In this document: in pieces, positions 48,831 through 60,053 of the stretch
How the letters are laid out: every line of letters begins with the position of its first letter
How positions within the stretch are numbered: the stretch's first letter is position 1
From: Gnetum montanum
Taxonomy: Eukaryota; Streptophyta; Gnetopsida; Gnetales; Gnetaceae
DNA: 64,000 nucleotides
Direction of reading: 5' to 3'
Assembly: GCA_015680685.1 (NCBI GenBank)
Contig: MNCI01004747.1
Span: forward strand, 1 to 64,000
Translations under genes and position numbers: made by a program
Notes under the pieces: model-generated
The model's input: only the letters and a program-made list of their open reading frames with translations
The model's database searches: none
What the model was told of the DNA's origin: nothing

Positions 48831-51470
48831 TTGAAAAGCTTTTCTTTTAGGGTATGAAAAGCATGAGATTTTATTTACTTTTACAAATGCCCTTTTAAGA
48901 TTTTCACTTCTCATTAAAGGTTTCTTAGAAATAAACAAACGCAAGAACATATTTAAGCATGTAGTTGAAGTATGAATTGTTGAATAATGTTGCTTTCATT
49001 GAAGTTTTCCAATGACATAAACAATAAGGGGATGAATGCAATTCCAAGTGTGAAGTAAAATCCTTGAAGTTGAAGAATATCACCAAATAAAACTTCTTCT
49101 AACATTAACTTTAAACCATGTAAATATGAGTTGCACTAAAACCAAGAATTTCAAGCAATGGTAGAAGTAGAAAAAGCAATTGATGAATGAGTCTTTTGTA
49201 TTACAAAGAGGATATCTATGTTACAAAAAGAATATCTAGGATCATGAACATCCAAATGAGAATGGAGAATACCAATAGGAAAACCTTGATGAATTAGATA
49301 CCATAAAAAATGTTTAATTTTTGAAGGAGACGAAGCATTTCATATCTTTTGAATTTGATATTTCCATAATTGCACATATGACTAATGTTTCATAGATAAC
49401 TGAATCTTGGCTAAATACCATTATTAGAATTGTAAATAATAAAAGTTCTATTCAACCCATGCAAAAGATAAAAAATGGTAAACTTTTTAAAGGCATTAAT
49501 GCTGCAGAGAGTCTATCAATTATATATGTTGTGAGATAAAACAAAGGTAATGCCAAGGTTACACCATGTATTGCAAAGACTTGGACACTTAATAGCCCAC
49601 AGTTTGTTATTAATGGTATTCCACCAAAGAGATATGTTATCAAACATCAAAGTAGAAATTATAAAATTAAAATCCCAAAAAACATTGATAAAGCTCCAAT
49701 CCTTTTAAATGTGTTTTATGTTACTAACGTTTATGATCATCATACTTTTTGGAAAAAGAGCCTATTTTTTAAAATGAGTATCTTTCCAATAATCACTACA
49801 TCTTGGCTTGTCCATCTAGATGTAGTTACGAAAAAGAAGCTTTTCAGACTGTATACAAGTTAAGCAATTTACCACCCACTTGGCACATGAGACAAGACCT
49901 TGTTTATAACAATTCACCATGCCTAAGCCATCATCCTCTTTGTGAGAAGTACAAATATCCTAGGAAACATGACCAAAACCCTTTTTAGAATGACTACTAC
50001 TCCAAAAGAAATTTCACACAAGTTGTTTGATGCCATGCTATGTAGTAATACTAGGAGCCTAACATAAGGAATAGTATATGAGTTTCTTAGATGATATGCT
50101 TACAAGCAATAAACTTTCCAACTATTAAAAGCTTTTTGTCCTTCCACTTATAAAGTTTTTTGTCAAAGTTTTTTTCTCAATCTTCTTGATTGTAACATCT
50201 TATAAAGTTTTTAATGATCTCACAAAAGAAAAAAATAATGAGTTACAACTTGAAGACATTTTTTTTTCTAAAAAAATTCTAAAATTTAAAGAAAGCCTAA
50301 TCTTGGAACACTTAATGCAAAAAATAGAAAGTCAATTTGATAAAAAAAAAAGACAATCTACAATAGCTTTGTAAATTCTTATCATAAAAAAATCATATGC
50401 ATAATGCATTTTTAATAATGTAGGAACATTGTTCTTAATAAAGATGCCTTGTAGCAAATTAAATTCTCAATTTTTCTAAATAGCAGAACCAAAAAATTGC
50501 AGCAAGGATGAAGAGATAGGATTCAAAAAGATAATCTTGCCTAATTGGGGCATATTAGATATAGATTAGATATTACAATTTCTAGTTTGGCTAATTTATT
50601 CAAAATGTTGTCAAGTATACTTGATAATTTTCTTAATGATGTTTTCACTTATAGTAGATCCAATAGGTCCAAATGGTCTATGAGCTTTCAAATTTAGTTT
50701 CATTAGTAATATCAATATTTGTAATCACTAATGCATTAGTTTTAGAGAAAGAAAAAGTCTCAACTATCCTAATAAATATATCTTTAAACCATATTTGCAA
50801 AGATAAGGAATGATAAAATGTCATTCAATCCTATCATAGGCTTTGACATAGTCATGCTTTAAAAAATGCAATGTCTTGATTATAATTTTCAAACCAATGC
50901 CTACCCTCCTAAGCATCAACAACACTATTTAAAATATATCTACCTTAAATAAAATAAGTTTGTGTTAGAGTAATTAATTGAAGAATAATTAGTTTTAACC
51001 TTGGAGTAAGACATTTGGCCAAAATCTTAGAAATAGTCAAGAGTATCAATTTCCAATCTAGTAGAGGTCAATTTCCTTAAGAATAAGTATAATGACTCAT
51101 CAATTCAGTTGTTGAACAAGTAAACACTATCTAATGGATTCAATAAAAATACAAAAATGGTACATATGAACAACATCTTAATGATTTTAAAAAATTCAAT
51201 GAGAATTCCATCAAGACCAGAGCTAAAGATTTGTATCTTTAATTTCAGCAAGAGAGATGAAATCCTCATGAACAAAATCCTGTGAAGTAATTAATTTCAG
51301 CAAGAGAGATGAAATCCTCATGAACAAAACCCTGTGAAGTAAATATACAATGAGAAGGCTCTTAAGAAAACCGCTGGAAATAAGAAGATTAGAAATAGTA
51401 ATAAGAGGGTTAGAAGAAGTATAGCCGTCAACTTGATAATCAATAATAAATTAACTAATTTTACCTTTCT
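48831..51470 (-). mobile_element. Decayed L1-type LINE
   Basis: Minus-strand fragments fit plant L1 reverse transcriptase in order: GLDGILIEFFKIIKM (near 51190-51235), ISKILAKCL and ITLTQTYFI-type sequence (near 50960-51030), then HDYVKAYDRIEWHFI-like (near 50805-50855). Downstream 49450-49660 reads SLWWNTINNKLWAIKC, like the region after the RT. Stops are dense. A 52-bp tandem duplication sits at 51241 and 51293. Ends not defined. Confidence 0.65.
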
Positions 51471-52262
51471 TTAAAAATTCCTTATATGGTCCTTCCTCTC
51501 CTAATAATTTCTCACATTTTCTTATCGTTTTCTGGTTTTGTAGCTATGTCTATCCAGTCTGCGGCTATTGCGTCGGTGATTTTGTAGCTCTATCTCTAAC
51601 TCAGGCTTCAGGCTTTAACTTAGCTTGTAATGTTGCTTACAAAAAATGTTAAAAACATCCTTGCTCTATGAAAACCATGGTGTTTAAATAGATTTGACTG
51701 CTGTAACTAGTATGTTCATTGATTTATTTCTCCTGTTGTTTTGGCTTTAACTTAGCTAGTACCGTTGCTTACAAAGCATGTTAAAAACATCCTTGTTAAT
51801 TGCTATATCAAAAGATACGGTGTTTCTCTGTAACAGTCATTTTACAAGCGGCTTCTAATTTTTTCCATTTTGATTTGAAGTCACCAAACCAGGCGTCTTT
51901 ATGAAAACTTCAATGTTTCAGCATATAGCATCATATTTTCACCAACACTAAATTTAATATTAGTCAGAGGCTCAGAGCAGCCGGTGGTTTAACGGAACAA
52001 CTTACAGATCCAGGATCAATACCCCAAAAGCTCTAGTCGGAGCAACACCAGCAGCCCGGCAGAGTTTGCAATATCATTCCAATATTTCCATGCACAAAAA
52101 CACCGATCCCATTACCAGAATCGTAAGATCCACCACATGCCCTTGCAATCAATCACGGCATCCAGAGAAAAATCAAATCAACACCATTGCACCAGTCGAT
52201 ATACCATAACTATAGACGGATCAATCGAATTCCAACCTGAATTTTGACACTTGATAAATTAA
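51471..52262. other. VQ gene 3' flank with a spaced direct repeat
   Basis: A 53-bp sequence starting ggctttaacttagct recurs at 51611 and 51743 (ending aaaaacatccttg), 132 bp apart. The part next to the VQ gene (52000-52262) would hold its 3' UTR. No gene. Confidence 0.5.
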
Positions 52263-52805
52263 TTAGCTCACACCACAGGCTTCAGGGCCAGCGCATAGGT
52301 CTTGCTTATGTCCTTTGGATGAGGAAGCTGGCGCTACTGGTACCAGAGGAGGGATGCAGCTTTCCATGGCCGCCAACTTCTTGACAGCGGAGTCCGACCT
52401 CTCATCGAATGCAAACCCACACCACCAATCACTCCACTCTTCCACCCATGACGAAGAAGTAGAAGACGTCGAGCGAATCATCACGGGATCATCGCAGGAG
52501 ATCATTTCAGTGCGGATCGAATGGCCGTCGTTGCCAACAATTTGGGGAAAATCTTTGCAAGGCTGTGGCTGTGCTTGCTCATCTTCTTGTAAGCTGTTGT
52601 TGCCTGTAAGCCTCTGTACAATTGCTTTGAAATTGGCAGCGTCAGTGCGAACAACAATCGGAGGCTTTTCGTACCTTATCACGGGAATTATGTTCTGTCT
52701 GCAGGGAATTTCCGAAACCGCAGAAATCTGCACAGCGCAGGGAATTCTCTCTCTTTTCCGTTTGTTCTGGCTCGAAACCCCGACCTTCTTACTGCTGTTC
52801 TTCAT
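52263..52805 (-). CDS. VQ-motif protein
   Basis: 180 aa, single exon. The VQ motif FKAIVQRLTG (residues 59-68) fits FxxxVQxLTG. The preceding PVIRYEKPPIVVRT is the segment that often flanks it in MKS1-like members. A basic cluster NKRKRER (14-20) can serve as nuclear localisation signal. The second half is Ser-rich with WVEEWSDWWCGFAF, also seen as a conserved aromatic patch in some VQ proteins. Family role: VQ proteins bind group I and IIc WRKY transcription factors in the nucleus and tune defence and growth genes. Start: first ATG with the basic N-terminus. Length and single exon are normal for the family. An antisense frame of 170 aa over the same bases is a shadow. Confidence 0.88.
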   Translation of the reverse strand: MKNSSKKVGVSSQNKRKRERIPCAVQISAVSEIPCRQNIIPVIRYEKPPIVVRTDAANFKAIVQRLTGNNSLQEDEQAQPQPCKDFPQIVGNDGHSIRTEMISCDDPVMIRSTSSTSSSWVEEWSDWWCGFAFDERSDSAVKKLAAMESCIPPLVPVAPASSSKGHKQDLCAGPEACGVS

Positions 52806-53160
52806 CTTCGACCTTTGCGTCTGCTGATTCTTTGTTCAGTGTAAAATCCTATCCACAGAATCCTTGAAGAAAAAAATTTCAGGCAAAATACTCTATAAAT
52901 GGTAACTTTCTGCTTGTCCAGAGGCCTGTTGAGAATAATTCGGGATCCGTTGAACTGTCAAACGACACTAAATGGTGCACCGAAGACCAAAATCAGCTTA
53001 CGTCACTTGATGTCTCCAATGCCGTCTTACCACGCTTTAGGTTTTCATGTTCTTTCAAATTCTCTGTACTCTTACAAGTATTTACAAAGGCATGCTGGAA
53101 AATTGGGTCTTAATCTGATTCTGAAAGTTGCGTGACATTTTGTTTATCTATTTATATTGG
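52806..53160 (-). promoter_or_regulatory. Probable VQ promoter and 5' leader
   Basis: Minus strand: CCAATATAAATAG at 53148-53160 joins a CCAAT and a TATA motif. Transcription would start near 53120, giving a leader of roughly 315 bases. Inference only; there is also an unrelated plus-strand TATA-like run near 52893. Confidence 0.4.
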
Positions 53161-53234
53161 CGTGAAATGCCGCTTCCGCCATGTACATTTTAAAAGTTTC
53201 TTTCTGCATGTTCTCTGTGCCGTGAATTCACGAT

Positions 53235-53580
53235 TATTTTGTCAATGGCATGAATCATGAATGTCAGGGAATATATTTACTTTGCCGGGTTCGACGGCCG
53301 CCGCATCCCTATGATTTGTTGTCTCTTTGCGTACAGTCGGCTTTGTCCATTGGTTCCGACAACAGCCATCAAGCGAAGGTCGGTGGACAACCAGCCCGGA
53401 ATATTATACCAGTTTCTGAAAAAACCACCAGGTATTATGGTTAAACATGTTGTTTGCAGTACGTTCTCTCTTGACTATGAAATTTAAACCTTTTTTTAAT
53501 GCGAACATGCTATTGTTCCTTAATATTTCATTATATATTGCAGGTCCCTGTAACATCGCTCAACTTGGAAGGAAAGATAT
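53235..53580. other. Exon-like, GC-richer patch of unknown identity
   Basis: 53257-53430 is open on both strands and richer in GC than its surroundings. On the plus strand an open frame with FAGFDGRRIPMICC ends at 'ccaccag' before gtatt. On the minus strand a frame reading NIPGWLSTDLRLMAVVGTNG follows a plausible acceptor (ggtttttcag). I do not recognise either. It may be an exon or an old gene fragment. Confidence 0.3.
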
Positions 53581-53819
53581 AGTAATGTTGGCCACCTAAG
53601 ATGGCATTGTTTTGTAAGGGAGTTTTATAGTTTAATACATGGAATACTCTAGCATCTTTTTTATTTTACATAGTTTTTAAAATGACAAATACAAAGGGGA
53701 AATGTTAAAGAAACAAAACACGTTCTCTTAAAAGTATTTGTAAGTCAACACTATTACCAAATGTTCAATTTTATTTCTAGAATGTAACTAGCCAAATCTC
53801 ATTTTAAGGGTAACTTGTA
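53581..53819. other. Unassigned AT-rich DNA
   Basis: Nothing recognised. Confidence 0.4.
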
Positions 53820-53970
53820 ACTTGCTTAGCTATAAGCTACATGCTATAACCAAATAATGACTCTTGATTTGAAAGCTGCAAGTCATAGGTTCAATTTTGG
53901 TAGGCTTAGACTATATATCTTGAGGTGTACCTATATTATAATTATTTCGGAGTTCCAACAACCCATCTAC
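53820..53970 (+). repeat. Putative SINE, copy 4
   Basis: ctcttgatttgaaagct, gtcataggttcaattttgg and ctatatatcttgagg match copy 2. Box A is decayed, box B (aggttcaat, near 53887) is good. Confidence 0.5.
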
Positions 53971-54069
53971 CCCTAAATAGGCTTTGTCTTATCTTTAAAT
54001 ATTGGCATACTAGCATTTTTTTAAAAACATTTTTTAGATAGGGTATTAAACTACCTCTAACTCTAAGAG

Positions 54070-54178
54070 ATGTAGTCAAATTAGAACTTTATAACTCAAT
54101 ATTGCCTACCAAAATTGAACCCATAACTTGGACTTTCTAAATCAAAAGTTTACCACTAGATTAACACCTATGAGTTAA
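54070..54178 (-). repeat. Putative SINE, copy 5
   Basis: Minus strand: ggtgttaatctagtggtaaa, then ccaagttatgggttcaat, then gagttataaagttc. Boxes A and B are both recognisable. Closest to copy 1. Confidence 0.5.
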
Positions 54179-54670
54179 GAATTGTAATCTACTTACATAT
54201 GATGAGTTATGTGTTGCATTGCAATAAGCTAAGTTGATATATAATATTGTTGAGAAATTCATTATTAACATATGAAATTAATGATGATGTATTAAAGTTT
54301 CCTTGTTTTCATTTCTCAACATGCATTTGTGAAATAATATTAAAAAACTAGCAACCTCCTTTTTGAGACCTTTAGTTTGAGAATTCAATTACTTTTCTTT
54401 CTCTTCACCTCCTTTTCTAATTATTTGAACTAGGATATTCTTAGCATCTAAAAGGAAGACTAAAACACTTTTGTTTAGTGGATCACATCTACCTAGTGTA
54501 ACTAGGGGTTGTGCTACCATGTCCGTTTGCTAGAAAAAGATAAAAAAAGAAATAGAATACATCAATTAGAGATAAAAAACAAATAGCAACAAAAGCTGAA
54601 AGCTTCCCATCCTTGAGCCTCTAAAACAAAAAGAAATTAATATTGTAGAAAACAAATTAATTATGTAGCT
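54179..54670. other. Unassigned AT-rich DNA
   Basis: No coding or repeat structure recognised. It lies downstream of the small minus-strand gene and would include its 3' UTR. Confidence 0.4.
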
Positions 54671-55461
54671 TTAATCAAGAGCTTTTTCACTTGCAGTTGT
54701 AGCTGAAAAGTGACATCTTTGAGAATATGGTATTTGAAACCTGAAGAGAAGTCATAGTTATGCTCTTACTACTAAAAAATAATTGCACACCCAAGCTTCC
54801 AAATAGAGTAAAGAACAAGTAGTCAAAAACAATTCCAAATGCAAAGAAATATAGTAGACAAAGCTAATCACCAAGCATAGAACTTGTAAAATTAGATTAA
54901 AACTATTTTTAATTATATTCCATATCAATATTAGATTTGTTTAATTACTAATTTTTACCATAGATTAAGAAATCTATGATATTTATCATGACATCTACAA
55001 TTAAGTGCACTTTGATAGACAGCGAATTTATGGACACACTGATTTATGCATAAGATAAAGGTTCATTAAGTCAAAAAACCCATAGGAATAGACTGTTCTT
55101 ACCTTTGACCAATTTTTGTCTGACGTTTAGCTGCTTCTACCAAGCCGAAACATTTCTGATTGCCTGATTCGATCCGATTTTTCCATGCACCTGTAGGGTG
55201 GAAAAAAGTCAAAATCATTGAATTATATAAATTAAAATAAATATAAAAAGTACACTTCAAAGTTAATATAAATATAAAAGTAAATCAATATTCACCGTAA
55301 GCTGGTTTTCCAGGGTCCCAGCCTGACAGACCAAAATTCCCTAATTCAAACAATTGTAAACGAAAGGTTTTCGGTCGGGCAGATGCGTGTTGTGAACGTG
55401 GCCATGCAACTGTCATAAATATTAATACCACTAGAAATCCAGTGAATTCATTTCGTGTCAT
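54671..55461 (-). CDS. Candidate three-exon gene for a small secreted protein
   Basis: Predicted exons 55461-55296, 55190-55103 and 54740-54671 join in phase to 107 codons plus TAA. Introns (105 and 362 bp) are GT-AG: donors G/GTGAAT and AG/GTAAGA, acceptors ccctacag and ttctcttcag. A stop lies directly before the first ATG. Residues 6-20 (FTGFLVVLIFMTVAW) are hydrophobic and followed by HASA/RP, a good signal-peptidase site after residue 28. The mature part has ELGNFGLSGWDPGKPAYG (about 41-58), then a charged stretch with two or three Cys. I do not recognise a family. Phase conservation over three exons argues for a real gene, but exon 3 is short and less certain. It could also be the 5' end of a longer gene or an old fragment. 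Confidence 0.5.
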
Positions 55462-56560
55462 TCAATTTGCCTGACCTGTTCACACTGACTACCATTGTTG
55501 AATAGTTGTATTCAATATTTTCAAGCATTCTTATCCAATAGCTTCTGACATATGTGACTTGCAAATGAATGTCAACGACTTTGACAGTTGGCATGGGAGG
55601 CTGTATCCATCCATCCATTGTTTTAGAACATAGACTCTTAAATTCTTGATTCCTGAAACAATTAATGAAAACGCAAATCCGCAGGAACTTGAGACTTCTA
55701 CAAATGGACAACATGAATGATAATGGTATCCATTGAGGAAGTTCAAGGGACACTTTGCATTATGGATAAGTTGATGGAGTGACTGGCTTGACATTTTGAT
55801 GCTGCGTCAGTGGTGACGGTAAGCTGATGTGGATATATTAACTTGCGTAGATATTTCATATATCAGTTTTTAGCGGGCTTGAACATGACGTGGTGCGAGT
55901 GCAGTGTGAATCTTGCCTTCTTTCTTTAATTCAAAATTTAAAGCCTAAATTTATTTGGAAAGAAAACACGTATTCTACAAGTCCTTTGAAGTTTGAAATG
56001 AAAGAAGACAATATGTTTCTTGTAGTGGTACAGGTCTGTATTTGGTTCCGTTTCGTCGAGGAATTTTGTGCATTACAATGACAAGTCGAAGAACATCCTG
56101 TGCGCTCTTTTCTGCTTATGGACGCAAATACGGTTGAAATTCGAAACAGTCAAGGCCTGTTAGAGTGTTTTACCCGTAAAAAAATTCAATATTTTAAATG
56201 TCTTCTGAATAAAATACAGTAGAATATCTTTTGTAAGCCTGGATAAGGTTTAAAATGTATAGCTGACTTCAACCTGTCATACTGGATTTGTTAACCCGCC
56301 TGTCAATTTTGATCCTGAACGCAATATAACCGAATTAAAAAGAGTTTCATAAACCAGAAATTAGTTGGTTATTCACTCATAATAAAACGATGAAAGAACA
56401 ACTGCATGGAGCGGTCAATCACAAAATCATGCAATTCCAACAGGGCGGCAAGACATGAAGAATTGTTTGAATGAGCGGTGATGTTTCCTAGAAACCTCCC
56501 GCTATGCATCTGGTACCTTGATTTATCTACGAAGCTTGTTTCGGTTGAAGCATGACATTT
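55462..56560. other. Intergenic region
   Basis: It should hold the promoter of the small minus-strand gene. Two overlapping minus-strand frames (55753-55448 and 55794-55531) show no family features. Short plus-strand frame at 55890-56081 is likewise unsupported. Confidence 0.4.
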
Positions 56561-56750
56561 ATAAATGATTAGATAATACTATGGTAGTATACCTAACTGT
56601 GTAGCGTGCAATAGTACAGTTGTGTTGCAGTCATGTGGATTATCAGGTCATGAGCCAGTTTTGGTTACAAATGGTTTCTTGATGCATATTTATGTAACGT
56701 TCCAAAACTCTCTTATAATTGTAATCTACAAAATATATATAAGAGCAAAC

Positions 56751-56765
56751 TGGTATTAGAGCAAG
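56751..56765 (+). other. Copia primer binding site (initiator tRNA-Met type)
   Basis: 'tggtattagagcaag' matches TGGTATCAGAGC with one substitution, the usual copia primer complement to initiator tRNA-Met. Confidence 0.8.
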
Positions 56766-56769
56766 GTTT

Positions 56770-56841
56770 GCAAAAGATCAATGGGAGTGATGGTGTCTAA
56801 GGACAGCAAAAGATCAATGGGAGTGATGGTGTCTAAGGACA
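56770..56841 (+). repeat. Perfect 36-bp tandem duplication at the gag start
   Basis: The unit starting gcaaaagatcaatgggagtg occurs twice head to tail (56770 and 56806) and duplicates the probable gag start codon region. The identity suggests a recent slippage or an assembly effect. Confidence 0.85.
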
Positions 56842-57540
56842 GGAAAGTCAGGATTCACAAGTTCAATGGAACGGGCTTCGGGTTCTAGAAGATGCAAATC
56901 AAAGATTATCTGTACCAGAAGAAATTGCACAAACCACTATTGGGGAAAAAGCCGTATCATATGAGCAAAGATGATTGAGAACTATTAGATTGCTAGACTC
57001 TTGGGGTGATTCATTTAACATTATCACGGAATGTTGCATTTAATATTGTCAATAAAAAGACCACTTAGGGTTTGATGAAGGCCTTATCATACTAGAAGAT
57101 ATCTACCTCAAACAAAGTATATTTGATGTGCCGATTATTCAATTTGAGAATGTTTGAAGGTGCATCAATCAATTACCGATCACATTAATGAGTTCAATGT
57201 GATCACGAGTCAATTGAGTTTTATGGAAATTGACCTTGATGATGAGATCAAAGTGTTGATCTTGTTATCATCACTGCCTAATAGCTAGTTTGCAATGGTG
57301 ATTGTAGTTAGCAATTCATTAAGAGATCTAAAACTAAAGTTGTCCACGGTTCAAGATCTGATTCTCAGGCAAAGGTAGAAGTCTTCAGTAGGGACATAAT
57401 CAGGGCCATGGAAAATCAAAGTCCAAAGAAAGAAGTGGATCCAAGGGTCGCAAGAATGTCAATTGTTTGAATTACAATTGAAAAGGTCACCTCAGAAAAT
57501 AGTTCACAACACCAAAGAAAGAAAAGAAAAATTAGCATGA
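56842..57540 (+). pseudogene. Copia gag remnant
   Basis: KVRIHKFNGTGFGF, then ITHINEFNVI-like, DDEIKVLILLSSLPNS and LSTVQDLILRQ are typical of copia gag. The zinc knuckle is decayed (CLNYN-KGHLRK). Several stops. Confidence 0.75.
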
Positions 57541-57547
57541 TAATTTA

Positions 57548-58118
57548 GTGAATGTGGCTATTGAAAAAATTGCTAATGATCTAGTTTGTTGTGTGGACAG
57601 TGGTATTGAATCTTGGATTCTCGATTCAACTGCATCATTTCAATCTACTCCTTCTAAAGAACTATTTAATAACTATGTTGCTAAGAATCTTGAAAAGGTT
57701 TATCTTGCAAATGATGAGCCATTGAACATTGTGGGGAAGGGTGATGCTTATATAAAGATTGTCCATAGGAAGCATTTGAAGTTACAGAATGTTAGACATG
57801 TTCTAGGTTTAAAGAAAACCCTTATTTCTATGGGTTAGATAGATGTTAAAGGGTACAGTATAGTATTTGGAGGTAGATCCTGAAAAATAATTAAAGGAAA
57901 TATGATCGTTGCTCGAGGAAATAAGGTGGGAACATTATACACCACTTCAAAAATAAAAGACAGAGTGTTAGTGGTTGATTGAGAGGCAATGTTAATGTTG
58001 TGGCATCAAAGGTTAGATCAGATGAGTGAAAAGGGAATAAAGTTGCTAGCCTCATAGGAGAGATTACCGAACTTGAAGTCAATTGATGTTGGTTTATGTG
58101 AAGGATGCGTTTATGGGG
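57548..58118 (+). pseudogene. Copia protease and pre-integrase remnant
   Basis: SWILDSTASFQSTPSKELF is the protease active-site region with the usual Gly after Ser replaced by Thr. LWHQRLDQMSEKGIKLLAS and LPNLKSIDVGLCEGCVYG are the pre-integrase domain. The element is cut off here. Confidence 0.8.
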
Positions 58119-59416
58119 TATTGACATGTGTGTATTTTGTTGCATTGGTATAGATTACATTTAACCCTTCTAGTGCCTACGGACATTTTAAGGTGTTGTT
58201 ACATAAGGGCATATAGGTTGGAACCTGCTTTGGGGAGGACCCGCTTGTGTGAATTTTGTAATTTGTACATTGTTGCACACCATCACATCATCTTATACCC
58301 TTCAAGTATTTCATTGCCAAATCTATTCTTTCCTTTGTCATTATTTTATCAAACGTTTCTCAAAACCAAGTCCAACATTAAAATTTTAGGGCAACTTTCT
58401 TGAAAAAATTTCTAACTCTAAAATCACACTAAGTAAAGAATGCAATATTTATTAAAGGAAATGAATAAGGTATAAAATCATTGAAATTTTTCAATAACCT
58501 TACTAACGATTGATCCTTGTGTGATTATAGATGGCCCATAAAAGACGATGACATGGAGGACCTTCTCAAGGTGCAACCGAACGACCTGGGGGAGGCAGAG
58601 GCCAGGGACCTTATGCAGAACATGCAGAGAAAAAGGCAATCATTCAGCGTCCATCATGAAATTCCTGTTACCACATAATCTATCTAAGAAAAGGGAGAAG
58701 AGGTCGAGGCCTGAGCCTATGAAGAGGAATGACGACTATGTGAGGCATGGCATGTCAAGGCCAATCAAGTGTTCCCGTAGCAGCCGTGTCCATGAAAAGT
58801 GCCAACTCCATCAAACATTGGAACATCAACATGGACAGCTCATAATCCTCAAATAGGAGAGGAGAAATATCAGGTGCTTCTTCAATGGTATCAATCTCAG
58901 AAGCCTGATGCACAGGATAAAGGAAAGGCACCCATGGAGGAACCACCACTACTAGGAACCCCATGAGTTCCACAAATTTTTTCATTTTGTGTTTGTGTCC
59001 CAATTTTGTCATATCCACTATAGCATGAATAAATTTCTAGTCAGTCAATAATCCCATACCTATCCACTATGTATTCAATTGAGCTTGTTCCTCACTTTCT
59101 TTAACTCGAGGATGAGCTTTTACTCAGTCGTGGGGGTATGATGAAGTGTTATATAGTTGATGCGTCGACTAGGCTGCGTATACGGGGCCCCATATACATG
59201 GCCGCATCGACGTGGCCTTGTTGCCGTAGCCTTCCTACGTCGACATGGCCCCATTTATGCAGCTGCCTATCCTGACCTATAAACAAGAGGGCCTTCCACC
59301 TCATTTAGGCAAGCTTCGAGTTAGTTGTAGCCCAGCAGCATCACATAATCCTCTCCAGCTGAGACTATTCTCAAGTTTCCGTACCCATATAGGAGGCTCC
59401 CTAGGTAATAGTATCC
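58119..59416 (+). mobile_element. E5: tail of another Athila-like element
   Basis: 58119-58530 matches the spacer of E4 (31765-31930 and beyond) with the conserved block near 58228. A shortened ORF3 remnant (58531-58985) joins its N-terminal to its C-terminal part, so about 1.8 kb is missing. The polypurine tract 'cagtcgtgggggta' leads to an LTR at 59139. Confidence 0.75.
59139..59416 (+). repeat. E5 3' LTR, truncated
   Basis: Begins TGATGAAGTG. U3 has GCGTCGAC, ATCGACGT and CTACGTCGACAT palindromic motifs; a TATA motif (cctataaacaagagg) is at 59276. Similarity to other LTRs fades about 59416. Confidence 0.7.
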
Positions 59417-60053
59417 TCAAATGAGGTTTTTCGTCCGTGTTGGTGCATCCAAAATTTATACATCAACACCTTTTTTGCACAAAAAGGAGGGCCATTTTTA
59501 TGACTTTTGTTTTCCCATTTTCAAAATTATCAAATTTTTTCCCTTTTCTAGTTTTCGTTCTATTTTCATTTCCCAAAAATTCCACTTTCCTTATTTTGTT
59601 CTTGTCTCAAAATTGTTGTTTTCCTAAATTTTATTTCCCTTGCAAACCTCTATCTCTAAACCCTTTATTTTTTGTCTTCTTTTTTTTTTCTTATAAAAAA
59701 TTGATGTTTCCTCTTTTCTGAAATTTTTCATTTTTCTGAAAACCTTGTATTCCTAAGCCCAATTTTTTTTATATTTGTGTTTTGGCGGTCCTGACTTAGC
59801 TGAGATTATTTTATTTAATTATTCAATTTTAAATTTACTTTTCTAAAATTTTTCATTTTATTGTTTTGCTTTTAAATTTTAGCATTTATTTTTCTTTTAA
59901 AAAATATTTTGTTAATATAGCACATTTTAGTGTTTTTTAAGAATATAATATTATTTCAATATTTCTTCCTTTTACTCAATTTTATAGTTTACTTTAACAT
60001 TTATACTCTACGATTCTTGTTTTATAAGCAAATCCTTCCAATAAGAATCACTT
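59417..60053. other. T-rich stretch
   Basis: Long T-rich runs with C and A; the open frames here are low-complexity Phe/Ser/Leu. It may be the LTR or leader of the gag remnant that follows. No termini found. Confidence 0.4.

Larger units (their letters stand above)
56561..58118 (+). mobile_element. Truncated Ty1/copia element
   Basis: The LTR end (tataagagca, to 56747) is followed by a primer site at 56751. Gag, protease and the pre-integrase domain follow in order, and the element stops at about 58118, where spacer of an Athila-like element begins. The LTR start is not defined (56561 is approximate). Confidence 0.75.

Noticed and set aside
52315-52827. Plus-strand open frame of 170 codons
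   Set aside because: Antisense to the VQ gene, whose motif and composition identify the true strand.
55448-55794. Two overlapping minus-strand frames upstream of the small gene
   Set aside because: Neither has a recognisable domain, and they overlap the start of the better-supported three-exon gene.
59421-59721. Overlapping plus-strand frames rich in Phe, Ser and Leu
   Set aside because: Product of a T-rich tract; no domain, no conserved start.
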